In this document: positions 50,075 to 61,932 of the stretch, piece by piece
Position numbering within the stretch: the stretch's first letter is position 1
Layout: every line of letters starts with the position of its first letter
Source: Pseudorhodoferax sp032153935
Lineage (GTDB): Bacteria > Pseudomonadota > Gammaproteobacteria > Burkholderiales > Burkholderiaceae_C
Reading direction: 5' to 3'
DNA length: 64,000 nt
Assembly (NCBI RefSeq): GCF_964253035.1
Contig: NZ_CAXUQL020000001.1
Coordinates: 4,340,001-4,404,000, forward strand
Program-made: the position numbers and the translations under genes
Notes under the pieces: model-generated
The model's database searches: none
Seen by the model: only the letters and a program-made list of their open reading frames with translations
Told to the model about the DNA's origin: nothing

Positions 50075-50818
50075 ATGACTGCTGAAGCCTCTGCACCGCG
50101 CCAGGTGCAACGTGTCCGCCACGAAATCAAGCGCCGCGAGCTGCAGGTGGCCCGCGTCGAGACCCTGAGCCCGCAGATGCGCCGCGTGGTGTTCCAGGGT
50201 GAGGCCCTGGCCGATTTCGTGAGCGCCTCCTACGACGACCACGTCAAGGTCTTCTTCCCGACGGGCGAGGGCGCCGTGGCGCGCGACTACACGCCGCGCC
50301 GTTACGACAACGCGGCACGCGAACTCGCCATCGACTTCGCGCTGCACGGCGACGGCCCGGCGGCCGACTGGGCGCGCCAGGCGCAGGCCGGCGATCCGCT
50401 GACCGTGGCCGGCCCGCGCGGCTCCTTCGTCGTGCCGCTGGACTTCGACTGGTATGTGCTGGTCGGCGACGAGACCGCCTTGCCGGCCGTGGCCCGCCGG
50501 CTGGAGGAACTGCCGGCCGGCAGCCGCGCCGTCGTGCGCCTGCATGTCGCGGCCGCCGACCGCCCGGCGTTGGCCAGCGCCGCCACGCTGGACCTGCAGT
50601 GGGCCGACAGCGACGACGCCTTGCTGGACGCCGTGCGCGCGCTGCAATTGCCTGCCGGCCATGGCTACGCCTGGTGCGCGGCCGAAGCCAGCGTGGCTGC
50701 CGCCGCCCGCCGCATCCTGGTGGACGAGAAGGGCCACGACCGCAAGGCCATCCGCGCGGCCTCGTACTGGAAGCGCGGCGCCATCGCCCACCACGAGAAC
50801 CTGGAGGACGCCTCCTAG
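50075..50818 (+). CDS. Siderophore-interacting protein (ferric-siderophore reductase)
   Basis: A 247-residue cytoplasmic FAD protein of the ViuB/YqjH type. It has ELQVARVETLSPQMRRVVFQ, FAD-binding VARDYTPRRYD, VAGPRGSFVVP, and the C-terminal YGYAWCAAEAS-like NADPH region with the family ending ASYWKRGAIAHHENLED. It reduces ferric siderophores to release Fe2+ after uptake. This complements the receptor and esterase genes 5-9 kb upstream. ATG 50075 starts MTAEASAP, and expression is probably under the divergent MarR protein. Confidence 0.93.
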   Translation: MTAEASAPRQVQRVRHEIKRRELQVARVETLSPQMRRVVFQGEALADFVSASYDDHVKVFFPTGEGAVARDYTPRRYDNAARELAIDFALHGDGPAADWARQAQAGDPLTVAGPRGSFVVPLDFDWYVLVGDETALPAVARRLEELPAGSRAVVRLHVAAADRPALASAATLDLQWADSDDALLDAVRALQLPAGHGYAWCAAEASVAAAARRILVDEKGHDRKAIRAASYWKRGAIAHHENLEDAS

Positions 50819-50828
50819 AATCCGGTGG

Positions 50829-53800
50829 ATGTTCGTTCACCTGCGCATCCACACCGAGTTCTCCGTCGTCGACGGCACCAACCGCATCGACGAGCTGGTT
50901 CCCAAGGCCGCGGCCGACGGCCAGCCCGCACTGGCCATCACCGACCTGAACAACCTGTTCGGGGCCATCAAGTTCTACAAGGCCGCACGCGGCAAGGGCG
51001 TCAAGCCCGTCATCGGCGCCGAGGTGCAGATCGAGGGCCTGGGCCAGGACCCGGCTGCCCTCTCGCGCGTGCTGCTGCTGGTGCAGGACCGCCAGGGCTA
51101 CCTGAACCTGTGCGAACTGCTGGCGCGCGCCTGGACGCAGAACGTGGTCCGCGCCCAGGCGGTCACCAAGCTGGCCTGGCTGCAGGAACTCCATGCCGGG
51201 CTGATCTGCCTGTCGGGCGCGCAGGCCGGCCCGGTGGGCCAGGCCTTGGTGCAGGGCGACGCCTCGCGCGCAGGCAGCTTGGCGCTGCAGCTGGCGGGCA
51301 TCTTCCCGCACCGCTTCTACATCGAGATCCAGCGCGCGGGCCGCCCGGACGACGAGTCGCACGTGGTCGCCGCCGTGGGGCTGGCCGGCCGCTTGAAGCT
51401 GCCCGTGGTTGCCACGCACCCGGTGCAGTTCACGGCCGAGGAGGACTACGAGGCGCACGAGGCCCGGACCTGCATCGCCGAGGGCGAGATCCTGGCCAAC
51501 CAGCGCCGTGTGCGGCGCTTCACGCGCGAGCAGTACTTCAAGACCTCGGCCCAGATGCAGGCGCTGTTCGCCGACGTGCCCTCGGCCCTGGCCAACACGG
51601 TGGAGATCGCCCGGCGCTGCAACCTGACGCTGGTGCTGGGCAAGCCGCAACTGCCCAACTTCCCGATTCCGCTGGTCGACGGCAAGCAGATGACGGTGGA
51701 GGAGTACTTCCGCCACGTCTCGCACGAGGGCCTGGAAGAGCGCCTGGCCCACCTGTACAAGGACCCCGCCCAACGCGATGCCGAGCGGCCGCGCTACGTG
51801 GAGCGGCTGGAGTTCGAGATCAACACCATCCTCAAGATGGGCTTCCCGGGCTACTTCCTGATCGTGGGCGACTTCATCGGCTGGGCCAAGGTCAACGGCT
51901 GCCCGGTGGGACCTGGCCGGGGCTCGGGCGCGGGCTCGCTGGTGGCCTATGCGCTGAAGATCACCGACCTGGACCCGCTGCACTACAAGCTGCTGTTCGA
52001 GCGCTTCCTGAATCCGGAGCGGGTGTCCATGCCCGACTTTGACATCGATTTCTGCCAGAGCAACCGCGACCGCGTGATCGACTACGTCAAGCAGAAGTAC
52101 GGCAAGGAGGCCGTGAGCCAGATCGCCACCTTCGGCACCATGGCGGCCAAGGCCGCCATCCGCGACGTGGGCCGGGTGATGGACATGAGCTACACCTTCT
52201 GCGACGGCATCTCCAAGCTGGTGCCGGCCAAGCCGGGCATGTCCTACACGCTGGCCTATCCGCCCGAGCCCAAGAAGGACGGCGACAAGAACAACTACGC
52301 GCTGGAGCTGGAGCCGCAGCTGTACGAGCGGGTGCGCAACGAGGAGGACGTGAAGAACCTCATCGAGATGGCGCAGGCGCTGGAAGGCATGACCCGCAAC
52401 ATCGGCATGCACGCCGGCGGCGTGCTGATCGCGCCGGGCAAGCTCACCGATTTTTGCCCGCTGTACCAGCAGCCGGGCAGCGACTCGGCAGTGAGCCAGT
52501 ACGACAAGGACGACGTGGAGGCCATCGGCCTCGTGAAATTCGACTTTCTGGGGCTGGCCACGCTGACCATCCTGGAGATCGCGCGCGAGTTCATCGTCAA
52601 GCGCCACAAGGGCCAGGAAAACTTCGACTACGCCAACATCCCGTTGGACGACAAGCCGACCTACCGCTTGTTCCAGGAGGGCAAGACCGAGGCCGTGTTC
52701 CAGTTCGAAAGCCGCGGCATGCAGGGCATGCTGCGCGACGCCAAGCCCACGCGCCTGGAAGACCTGATCGCGCTGAACGCCTTGTACCGGCCAGGCCCGA
52801 TGGACCTGATCCCCAGCTTCGTGAACCGCAAGCACGGCCGTGAGGAGGTGGAGTACCCGCACCCCATGGTGGCCGAGATGCTCAGCGAGACCTACGGCAT
52901 CATGGTCTACCAGGAGCAGGTGATGCAGACCGCCCAGATCCTGGGCGGCTACTCGCTGGGCGGCGCCGACATGCTGCGCCGCGCCATGGGCAAGAAGAAG
53001 GCCGAGGAGATGGCCGAGCACCGCGAGATCTTCCGCAAGGGTGCGGCCAAGAACGACATCTCGCAGGAGAAGGCCGACGAGGTCTTCGACCTGATGGAGA
53101 AGTTCGCGGGCTACGGCTTCAACAAGTCGCACGCGGCGGCCTACTCGCTGCTGGCGTACCACACGGGCTGGCTCAAGGTCCACTACACGGCCGAGTTCTT
53201 CTGCGCCAACATGACCGTGGAAATGGACGACACCGACAAGCTCAAGGTGTTGTACGAAGACGCGCTCAAGATGGGCCTGACCTTCGAGTTCCCCGATGTG
53301 AACCGCGGCCGCCACCGCTTCGAACCGGTCACCGACAAGGTCATCCGCTACGGCCTGGGCGCCATCAAGGGCACGGGCCAGCAGGCCATCGAGGCCATCG
53401 TCGCGGCGCGCGAGGAGGGCGGCGCGTTCAAGAGCCTGTACGACTTCTGCCTGCGCGTGGACCGCACCAAGCTGAACAAGCGCACGCTGGAGGCTCTGAT
53501 CAAGGCCGGCGCCTTCGACAACCTGCAGCGCAACCGCGCTGCGCTGGTGGCGTCCATCGACCAGGCCTTCGCGTTCGCTGCCGTGAGCGCGGCCAATGCC
53601 AACCAGCACGGCCTGTTCGACATGGAGGATTCGCATGCGTCCAGCACGCAGGAGCCCGACCTGGTCGAGGCCACGCCCTGGGGCATCAAGGAGCAACTGG
53701 TCTACGAGAAGACGGCCATCGGCTTCTACCTCTCGGGACATCTGTTCGACGAAGTCGCGCGCGAGGTGCGCCAGTTCGTCAAGCGCGGCTTGGGCGATCT

Positions 53801-54350
53801 CATCGACACGCGCGAACCGCAGCTGTTCGCCGGCATCGTGACCGACCTGCGCGTGATCAACGGCCAGCGCGGCAAACTCGCGCTGTTCAAGCTGGACGAC
53901 AAGTCCGGCGTGATCGATGCGCGGGCCGACGAGGCGCTGATCAACCAGCACAAGGACCAGCTCAAGGACGACGAGATGGTCGTGGTCATGGGCAAGCTGA
54001 TGCCCGACCGCTTCAGTGGCGGCCTGCAGATGACGGTGCAGCAGGTCTGGGACCTGGCCGGCGCGCGCTGCCGCTTCGGCAAGTTCCTGCGCATCAAGGT
54101 GGATCGGACGAACGGCCACAAGCCGCCCGCCATCGGCCAGTTGCTGCAGGACTACCCGGCCAAGACCGAGATGTCCGAGCACGGCGAGCTGCAGCGCGGC
54201 CTGCCCCTGCGGCTGTCCATGATGTTCCCCGGTTTCGTGGCCGAAGACGTGGTGCGGCTGGAGGACAGGCGCTGCTTTCCGACCGACGCCGCCTTGGCCG
54301 GCCTGCGGGCGCAGGCGCACGAGGGGCAGGCCACCGTGGTTTACGAATGA
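50829..54350 (+). CDS. dnaE: DNA polymerase III alpha subunit
   Basis: The replicative polymerase subunit. The 1173-residue protein has a PHP domain (MFVHLRIHTEFSVVDGTNRI start), a palm with the catalytic aspartates in MPDFDIDFC near residue 403, fingers (GGYSLGGADMLRRAMGKKKA), a helix-hairpin-helix region and an OB-fold (GIVTDLRVINGQRGKLALFK). Length is as usual for DnaE1. It starts 10 bp after the SIP gene and may be read through from it. No imuA/imuB genes are nearby, so it is not DnaE2. Confidence 0.97.
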   Translation: MFVHLRIHTEFSVVDGTNRIDELVPKAAADGQPALAITDLNNLFGAIKFYKAARGKGVKPVIGAEVQIEGLGQDPAALSRVLLLVQDRQGYLNLCELLARAWTQNVVRAQAVTKLAWLQELHAGLICLSGAQAGPVGQALVQGDASRAGSLALQLAGIFPHRFYIEIQRAGRPDDESHVVAAVGLAGRLKLPVVATHPVQFTAEEDYEAHEARTCIAEGEILANQRRVRRFTREQYFKTSAQMQALFADVPSALANTVEIARRCNLTLVLGKPQLPNFPIPLVDGKQMTVEEYFRHVSHEGLEERLAHLYKDPAQRDAERPRYVERLEFEINTILKMGFPGYFLIVGDFIGWAKVNGCPVGPGRGSGAGSLVAYALKITDLDPLHYKLLFERFLNPERVSMPDFDIDFCQSNRDRVIDYVKQKYGKEAVSQIATFGTMAAKAAIRDVGRVMDMSYTFCDGISKLVPAKPGMSYTLAYPPEPKKDGDKNNYALELEPQLYERVRNEEDVKNLIEMAQALEGMTRNIGMHAGGVLIAPGKLTDFCPLYQQPGSDSAVSQYDKDDVEAIGLVKFDFLGLATLTILEIAREFIVKRHKGQENFDYANIPLDDKPTYRLFQEGKTEAVFQFESRGMQGMLRDAKPTRLEDLIALNALYRPGPMDLIPSFVNRKHGREEVEYPHPMVAEMLSETYGIMVYQEQVMQTAQILGGYSLGGADMLRRAMGKKKAEEMAEHREIFRKGAAKNDISQEKADEVFDLMEKFAGYGFNKSHAAAYSLLAYHTGWLKVHYTAEFFCANMTVEMDDTDKLKVLYEDALKMGLTFEFPDVNRGRHRFEPVTDKVIRYGLGAIKGTGQQAIEAIVAAREEGGAFKSLYDFCLRVDRTKLNKRTLEALIKAGAFDNLQRNRAALVASIDQAFAFAAVSAANANQHGLFDMEDSHASSTQEPDLVEATPWGIKEQLVYEKTAIGFYLSGHLFDEVAREVRQFVKRGLGDLIDTREPQLFAGIVTDLRVINGQRGKLALFKLDDKSGVIDARADEALINQHKDQLKDDEMVVVMGKLMPDRFSGGLQMTVQQVWDLAGARCRFGKFLRIKVDRTNGHKPPAIGQLLQDYPAKTEMSEHGELQRGLPLRLSMMFPGFVAEDVVRLEDRRCFPTDAALAGLRAQAHEGQATVVYE

Positions 54351-54447
54351 GGCATGCGGGTGACTGTTTCATGAATGACATCAAATCGTCACGAATGGGC
54401 TAGACACTCGGGCTACATTCGCTGCCCTTTTTGAGTGCCCAAGCTCC

Positions 54448-56547
54448 ATGCCTCCTACTTCCGATTCGAGCAAGCCTGAGGCTGCCCCAGCCCCGCTGGC
54501 CTTGCTCGACCGCGACCACAGCATCCTGGCCTTCAACGAGCGCGTGTTCGACTGGGCGCGCCGGGAGGACGTGCCGCTGCTGGAACGGCTGCGCTACCTG
54601 TGCATCGTGTCGTCCAATCTGGACGAGTTCTTCGAGGTGCGCGCCGCCGCGCACCTGGAGGCGCATGGCGCGCGCGCTGCCGGCAGCATCTACACGCCGG
54701 AGTCGTACCGCGCGCTGTCCGAGGCGGCCCACGACCTCGTGACGCGCCAGTACGCGCTGTTCAACGACGTGCTGGCGCCGGCGCTGGCGCGCGAGCAGAT
54801 CCAGATCCTGTCGCACTCCGAGCGCGATTCGGCTCAGCGTGCCTGGGTGCACCAGTACTTCGAGCGCGAGGTGCGGCCGCTGCTGGTGCCGACCGGGCTG
54901 GATCCCGCGCACCCGTTCCCGCTGGTGGCCAATAAGTCGCTGAACTTCATCGTGCAGCTGACCGGCCGCGACGCTTTCGGCCGGGAGAACGACATCGCCA
55001 TCGTCAAGGTGCCGCGCGTGCTGCCGCGCGTGATCCGCGTGCCCGACAAGCTCTCGGGCGGGCGCACCCTGGCTGTGCTGCTGTCCAGTGTGATCCGGGC
55101 CCACCTGTCCGAGCTGTTCCCGGGGCGCCAGGTCGGGCAGTTCTCGCAGTTCCGCGTAACGCGCCATTCCGACCTCGCGGTGGACGAGGAGGAAGTCAAC
55201 AACCTGCGCACCGCGCTGCGCCAGGGCCTGGAATACCGCCACTACGGCCAGGCCGTGCGGCTGGAGGTCTCGGCCAGCTGCGATGTGCAGCTCGCCGATT
55301 TCCTGCTGCAGCAGTTCAAGCTGCCCGAACTGGCGCTGTACCGCGTGCACGGGCCCGTGAACCTGGCGCGGCTGACCCAGCTCGTCGACCTCGTCGACGA
55401 ACGCCGGCTCATGTTCCCCGAGCACAAGCCGGTCTGGCCGCTGGGCTTCCCGGTCGACGGCTCGCTGTTCGAACGCCTGCGCGAGGGCGACGTGCTGGTG
55501 CACCAGCCCTTCGAGAGCTTCGACGCGGTGCTGGCGCTGCTGCGCGAGGCCGTGCACGACCCGGCCGTGCTGGCCATCCGCCAGACCATCTACCGCACCG
55601 GCAGCGACCCCGAGCTCATGGGCCTCTTGCGCGAGGCCGTGCGCCGCGGCAAGGAGGTCATGGTGGTGGTGGAGCTCAAGGCCCGCTTCGACGAGGAGGC
55701 CAACATCAACTGGGCCGAGATGCTGGAAGGTATCGGCGCACAGGTGGTGTATGGCGTGGTGGGCCTGAAGACCCACGCCAAGATGCTGCTGATCACGCGG
55801 CGCGAGGGCCGCAAGCTGCGCCGCTACGGCCATTTGTCCACCGGCAACTACAACCCGCGCACGGCGCGGCTGTACACCGACCTCAGCTACTTCACGGCCG
55901 ACGACAAGCTCACGACGGACATGGAGCAGGTCTTCGTGCACATCGCCGGCCAGAGCCGGCTGGCCCACATGTCGCGGCTGCTGGTGGCGCCGTTCCACCT
56001 CCAAAAGGCCATGCTGGAGAGGGTGGCGGCCGCGGGCGAGGCGGCGGCAGCCGGACAGCCGGCGCGCATCATCGTCAAGACCAACGCGCTGACCGACGAG
56101 CAACTGGTGCGGGCCCTGCTCAAGGCCGGCCAGCAGGGCGCGCGCATCGACCTGATCGTGCGCGGCGCCTGCACCCTGCCGGCCCAACTGCCGGGCGTGT
56201 CCGACAACATCCGCGTGCGTTCTGTGGTAGGCCGTTTCCTGGAGCACACGCGCGTGTTCTATTTCCGCCAGGGTGCGGAGGAGCAGCTGTTCCTGTCCAG
56301 CGCCGACTGGATGAGCCGCAACATGCTGCGCCGCATCGAACTGGCCTGGCCCGTGACCGACCCGCAGCTGCGCCAGCGTGTCATCGACGAATGCCTGGTG
56401 CCCTACCTGCACGATGGCTGCGACGCCTGGGCGCTGGGGCCGGACGGCCGCTACACGCGCGCCGAGAACTGCGTCGGTCCCGACGGCCAGCGCCACAGTG
56501 CGCAGCTGGCCCTGGCACAACGCTTTGCCTACCCGAGGGGGCTGTGA
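54448..56547 (+). CDS. ppk1: Polyphosphate kinase 1
   Basis: PPK1 makes inorganic polyphosphate from ATP reversibly. The 699-residue protein has an N-terminal helical domain (DHSILAFNERVFDWARREDV, LCIVSSNLDEFFEVRAA), a head domain and two phospholipase D-like catalytic domains. The autophosphorylated histidine is in GLKTHAKMLL near residue 442, and the second active-site His is in GRFLEHTRVFYF near 598. LRRYGHLSTGNYNPRTARLY confirms the family. It is followed directly by sixA with overlapping TGATG. Confidence 0.97.
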   Translation: MPPTSDSSKPEAAPAPLALLDRDHSILAFNERVFDWARREDVPLLERLRYLCIVSSNLDEFFEVRAAAHLEAHGARAAGSIYTPESYRALSEAAHDLVTRQYALFNDVLAPALAREQIQILSHSERDSAQRAWVHQYFEREVRPLLVPTGLDPAHPFPLVANKSLNFIVQLTGRDAFGRENDIAIVKVPRVLPRVIRVPDKLSGGRTLAVLLSSVIRAHLSELFPGRQVGQFSQFRVTRHSDLAVDEEEVNNLRTALRQGLEYRHYGQAVRLEVSASCDVQLADFLLQQFKLPELALYRVHGPVNLARLTQLVDLVDERRLMFPEHKPVWPLGFPVDGSLFERLREGDVLVHQPFESFDAVLALLREAVHDPAVLAIRQTIYRTGSDPELMGLLREAVRRGKEVMVVVELKARFDEEANINWAEMLEGIGAQVVYGVVGLKTHAKMLLITRREGRKLRRYGHLSTGNYNPRTARLYTDLSYFTADDKLTTDMEQVFVHIAGQSRLAHMSRLLVAPFHLQKAMLERVAAAGEAAAAGQPARIIVKTNALTDEQLVRALLKAGQQGARIDLIVRGACTLPAQLPGVSDNIRVRSVVGRFLEHTRVFYFRQGAEEQLFLSSADWMSRNMLRRIELAWPVTDPQLRQRVIDECLVPYLHDGCDAWALGPDGRYTRAENCVGPDGQRHSAQLALAQRFAYPRGL

Positions 56548-57008
56548 TGGACCTGATCTTCTGGCGCCACGCCGAAGCGCATGAAGAGAGCGCGGACGGC
56601 ACCGACCTGGCCCGCGAGCTGACACCGCGTGGCCACAAGCAGGCCAGCCGTGTCGCGAACTGGCTGGACCGCCAGCTGCCCGATGGCGCCCGCGTCATCT
56701 GCAGCCCGGCGCAGCGCGCGCTGCAGACCGCCGATGCGCTGGGCCGCAAGTACAAGGTGCGGCCCGAGATCGCGCCAGATGCGTCCGCCCAGGCCCTGCT
56801 GGACACCGTCCAGTGGCCGGGCGGCAAGGGCGTGGTCGTGGTCGTCGGCCACCAGCCCACGCTGGGCCAGGCCGTGGCCCAGCTGCTGCAGGCGCAGGTC
56901 GCCGAAATGCCCATCCGCAAGGGCGCGGTCTGGTGGCTGCGCACCCGCGAACGCGACGGCCAGCGCCAAACCGTCGTCGTCGCCGTTCAGGCCCCCGAGA
57001 CCGTCTGA
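56547..57008 (+). CDS. sixA: SixA-like phosphohistidine phosphatase
   Basis: A 153-residue histidine phosphatase. It has the RHG-type motif reading FWRHAEAHEES, the second arginine motif SPAQRALQTADALG and a late catalytic His in VVVGHQPTLGQAVAQLL. SixA removes phosphate from histidine-phosphorylated phosphotransfer proteins. The ATG overlaps the ppk1 stop, and ppk-sixA pairs recur in proteobacteria, which supports the call. Confidence 0.93.
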   Translation: MDLIFWRHAEAHEESADGTDLARELTPRGHKQASRVANWLDRQLPDGARVICSPAQRALQTADALGRKYKVRPEIAPDASAQALLDTVQWPGGKGVVVVVGHQPTLGQAVAQLLQAQVAEMPIRKGAVWWLRTRERDGQRQTVVVAVQAPETV

Positions 57009-57085
57009 CCGTCCTTCACGCCCGCCCGCCGGGTCGTGAAATCCTCGCCCTGCGCGGCCGTTTTGCGACCGATAGAATGGTTCGC

Positions 57086-57445
57086 ATGGCCACCAAAATT
57101 CCCTCCAAACCTGCGCAGCCCAGGGCCAAGCCAGCGGCGCCGGACGACGGCGGATCGGTCGTGCTCGAACGGCGCACTCAGAAGACCAAGCCGCCGCAGA
57201 TGTACCAGGTCTTGATGCTCAACGACGACTACACCCCGATGGAGTTCGTGGTCGTGGTCATCCAGGAATTCTTCAGCAAGGACAAGGAGACGGCGACGCA
57301 GATCATGCTCAAGATCCACCTGGATGGGAGAGCAGTGTGCGGCGTCTATTCGAAAGACGTGGCGGCCACCAAGGTCGACCAGGTCCTGGAGGCGGCTCGT
57401 CAGGCGGGGCATCCGCTCCAATGCGTCAGCGAGCCTGTGGAATGA
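57086..57445 (+). CDS. clpS: ClpS adaptor protein
   Basis: ClpS delivers N-degron substrates (Leu, Phe, Tyr, Trp N-termini) to ClpAP. The 119-residue protein has an N-terminal extension, then the conserved MYQVLMLNDDYTPMEFVVVV and CGVYSKDVAATKVDQVLEAA, including the residue-binding Asn/Asp-Asp-Tyr-Thr-Pro-Met core. ATG 57086 (MATKIPSK) is used; ATG 57077 is close. It is followed by clpA 69 bp on, as in E. coli. Confidence 0.96.
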   Translation: MATKIPSKPAQPRAKPAAPDDGGSVVLERRTQKTKPPQMYQVLMLNDDYTPMEFVVVVIQEFFSKDKETATQIMLKIHLDGRAVCGVYSKDVAATKVDQVLEAARQAGHPLQCVSEPVE

Positions 57446-57514
57446 TGGGTTGAAAAGCCCGCTCCCACACCCAAGTAGAGCGCACGTTATCAGCATGGTG
57501 TCAAAGGAATCTTC

Positions 57515-59854
<2,340 letters not shown>

Positions 59855-59871
59855 GGCTTCCGCACAACAGA

Positions 59872-59899
59872 AAGCCGACCCGACAGGGTCGGCTTTTTT
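59872..59899 (+). terminator. Rho-independent terminator after clpA
   Basis: GCCGACCC and GGGTCGGC form a perfect 8-bp stem around a 4-base loop, followed by six T residues. It lies about 20 bp after the clpA stop and ends the clpS-clpA transcript. Confidence 0.92.
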
Positions 59900-60023
59900 G
59901 TTGCCTCAAGGCCACGCAGCCACCGCTCATCACATTAACTTGACCGCGCAAGTCTTTGATGTTGTGTGAGCTTTTTGGAGTGGATACACTCCCGCATCCT
60001 CGGCGGTTTCAGTAGGTGGGCGC

Positions 60024-61109
60024 ATGACTTCTTCTCGTTTTTCCGGCTTGCAGCGGTTCGCGCAAGCGCTCGTCGTGTTTTCCTGCCTGTTCATGCTGGC
60101 AGTGCCCCAGGCCGACGCCGCGCCGCGCAAGAAAAAGGTGGTGGCCGAGAAGCGCCAGGCCGCAGAGCGCAAGACGGCCGCCGCCACGCCCAAGCGTCGC
60201 GTCAAGGTCAGCGTCAAAGGCCGCCAGCGCATCGAGACGCCTCGCGCCGCCATCATTCCCCTCAAGCCCTCGTTCGGCCAACTGGCCGGCCTGCACGCCG
60301 CCGACGATCCGCTGGACCTGAAGTCCAGCGTGGCCCTGGTCATCGACCAGGAGACCGATGAAGTCCTGCTGCGCAAGAACGAGAACGCGGTGCTGCCCAT
60401 CGCCTCGCTGACCAAGCTCATGACGGGCGTGATCGTCAACGAGGCGCAGCTGCCCATGGACGAGGTGATCACGATCACCCAGGACGATGTGGACACCGAG
60501 AAGTGGAGTCGTTCGCGCCTGGTCGTCGGAGCCAGCCTGAGCCGCGGTGAACTGCTGCATTTGGCGCTGATGTCCAGCGAGAACCGCGCCGCCCACGCGC
60601 TGGGCCGCACCTTCCCGGGCGGCATGGCGACCTTTGTGAGCCGCATGAACGCCAAGGCCATGCAGCTGGGCATGAAGGACACGCGCTACGTCGAGCCGAC
60701 GGGCCTGTCGCCCAACAACCAGTCCAGCGCGCACGACCTGGCCCTGCTGGTCGGCGCCGCCTACCGCGAGCCGCTGATCCGCGAACTGTCGACCTCACCG
60801 AGCTACGCCGTCGACGTCGGCCGCCGCACGCTGCAGTTCAACACCACCAACCGGCTCATCAAGAATCCGGACTGGGACATCGGCCTGCAGAAGACCGGCT
60901 TCATCAACGAAGCCGGCCAATGCCTGGTCATGCAGGCCAGCATCGCCGGCCGCAAGGTGATCATGGTCTTCCTGGATTCGGCCGGCAAGCTGAGCCGCCT
61001 GGGCGATGCCGAGCGCGTGCGCAAGTGGGTCGAATCCACGACCGCTGCAGCCATCACCGCCGGTGGCCACAGCGCCGCGGCGCTGGTGCCGATCTCCACG
61101 CGCCACTGA
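60024..61109 (+). CDS. D-alanyl-D-alanine endopeptidase/carboxypeptidase (PBP7-like)
   Basis: A 361-residue periplasmic S11-family peptidase that trims or cuts peptidoglycan cross-links. It has a signal peptide (ending near AAPRK), a basic linker of about 60 residues, then the catalytic SLTKLM (SxxK, near 128), SSENRAAH (SxN, near 184) and QKTGFINEAG (KTG, near 290). The long Lys/Arg-rich linker (KKKVVAEKRQAAERKTAAA) before the catalytic domain is unusual and may bind the wall or membrane. It resembles PbpG. Confidence 0.92.
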   Translation: MTSSRFSGLQRFAQALVVFSCLFMLAVPQADAAPRKKKVVAEKRQAAERKTAAATPKRRVKVSVKGRQRIETPRAAIIPLKPSFGQLAGLHAADDPLDLKSSVALVIDQETDEVLLRKNENAVLPIASLTKLMTGVIVNEAQLPMDEVITITQDDVDTEKWSRSRLVVGASLSRGELLHLALMSSENRAAHALGRTFPGGMATFVSRMNAKAMQLGMKDTRYVEPTGLSPNNQSSAHDLALLVGAAYREPLIRELSTSPSYAVDVGRRTLQFNTTNRLIKNPDWDIGLQKTGFINEAGQCLVMQASIAGRKVIMVFLDSAGKLSRLGDAERVRKWVESTTAAAITAGGHSAAALVPISTRH

Positions 61110-61140
61110 GACCGGTCGCGGGCCGGGCGGCCCGCGTGGA

Positions 61141-61932
61141 TCAGGCGTCGTTGTTGCCGGCTCGGTAGCCCAGCGCGGCAGAGATCTCGTTGGCCGTGTG
61201 CTGCAGCTTGGGGAGCCAGGATTCGTCCAGGCGGTCCGCCGGCGAGGAGATCGACAGGCCGGCCACAAGCCGGGCCTGGTCGTCGTAGATGCCGGCTGCC
61301 ATGCAGCGCACACCCAGTTCCAGTTCCTCGTTGTCGCGTGCCACGCCCGTCATGCGGGCCTTGGCCAGTTCGCGCTCGAGCAGCGGCAGCTGCGTGAGGC
61401 TGTTGCGCGTGTGGCCGGCCAGGCCAGTGCGCGTGGCATAGGCGCGCACGCGCTGCGCATCGTCGGCGGCCAGGAACAGCTTGCCGACCGAGGTCAGGTG
61501 CAGCGGAGCACGCCCGCCGATGGCGCGCACCACCTGCATGCCCGAACGCTCGGACAGCGCCCGCTCGATGTAGACGATCTCGTCGCCCTGGCGCAGGCTC
61601 AGGTTCACGGGCTGCTGGATCAGCCGGTGCAGCTCGCGCATGGGCGTCAGTGCCGCGTCGCGCACGCTCAGCCGGCCCTTGACGATGTTGCCCAGCTCCA
61701 GCAGGCGCATGCCCAGCCGGTAGGTGCCCGGTTCCGGCCGGTCGACGAAGCGGCCCGTGGCCAGGTCGTTCAGGATGCGGTGCGTGGTCGAGGGGTGCAG
61801 GCCGGTCTTCTCGCTGATTTCCTTGAGCGACATGGCCTCTTCGCGCGAGGCCAGCACGTCGATCAGCGCGAACATGCGCTCGATGACCTGGACCGTGGGG
61901 GTGCCGCCAGCTTGGTGTTCTGTCTTCTTCAT
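61141..61932 (-). CDS. IclR-family transcriptional regulator
   Basis: A 263-residue regulator with an N-terminal winged helix (TVQVIERMFALIDVLASREE, TGLHPSTTHRILNDLATGRF) and a C-terminal IclR effector domain (RAIGGRAPLHLTSVGKLFLA, ELELGVRCMAAGIYDD). Such proteins usually control aromatic or carboxylate catabolism, but no such genes lie beside it. It is downstream of bpt, with the ATG overlapping the bpt stop, so it is co-transcribed with the aat-bpt genes. Confidence 0.93.
   Translation of the reverse strand: MKKTEHQAGGTPTVQVIERMFALIDVLASREEAMSLKEISEKTGLHPSTTHRILNDLATGRFVDRPEPGTYRLGMRLLELGNIVKGRLSVRDAALTPMRELHRLIQQPVNLSLRQGDEIVYIERALSERSGMQVVRAIGGRAPLHLTSVGKLFLAADDAQRVRAYATRTGLAGHTRNSLTQLPLLERELAKARMTGVARDNEELELGVRCMAAGIYDDQARLVAGLSISSPADRLDESWLPKLQHTANEISAALGYRAGNNDA

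Noticed and set aside
54360..54447. Pho box upstream of ppk1
   Set aside because: TCATGAATGACATCAAATCGTCACG contains partial TGTCA-like repeats, but no two good CTGTCAT units at the right distance.
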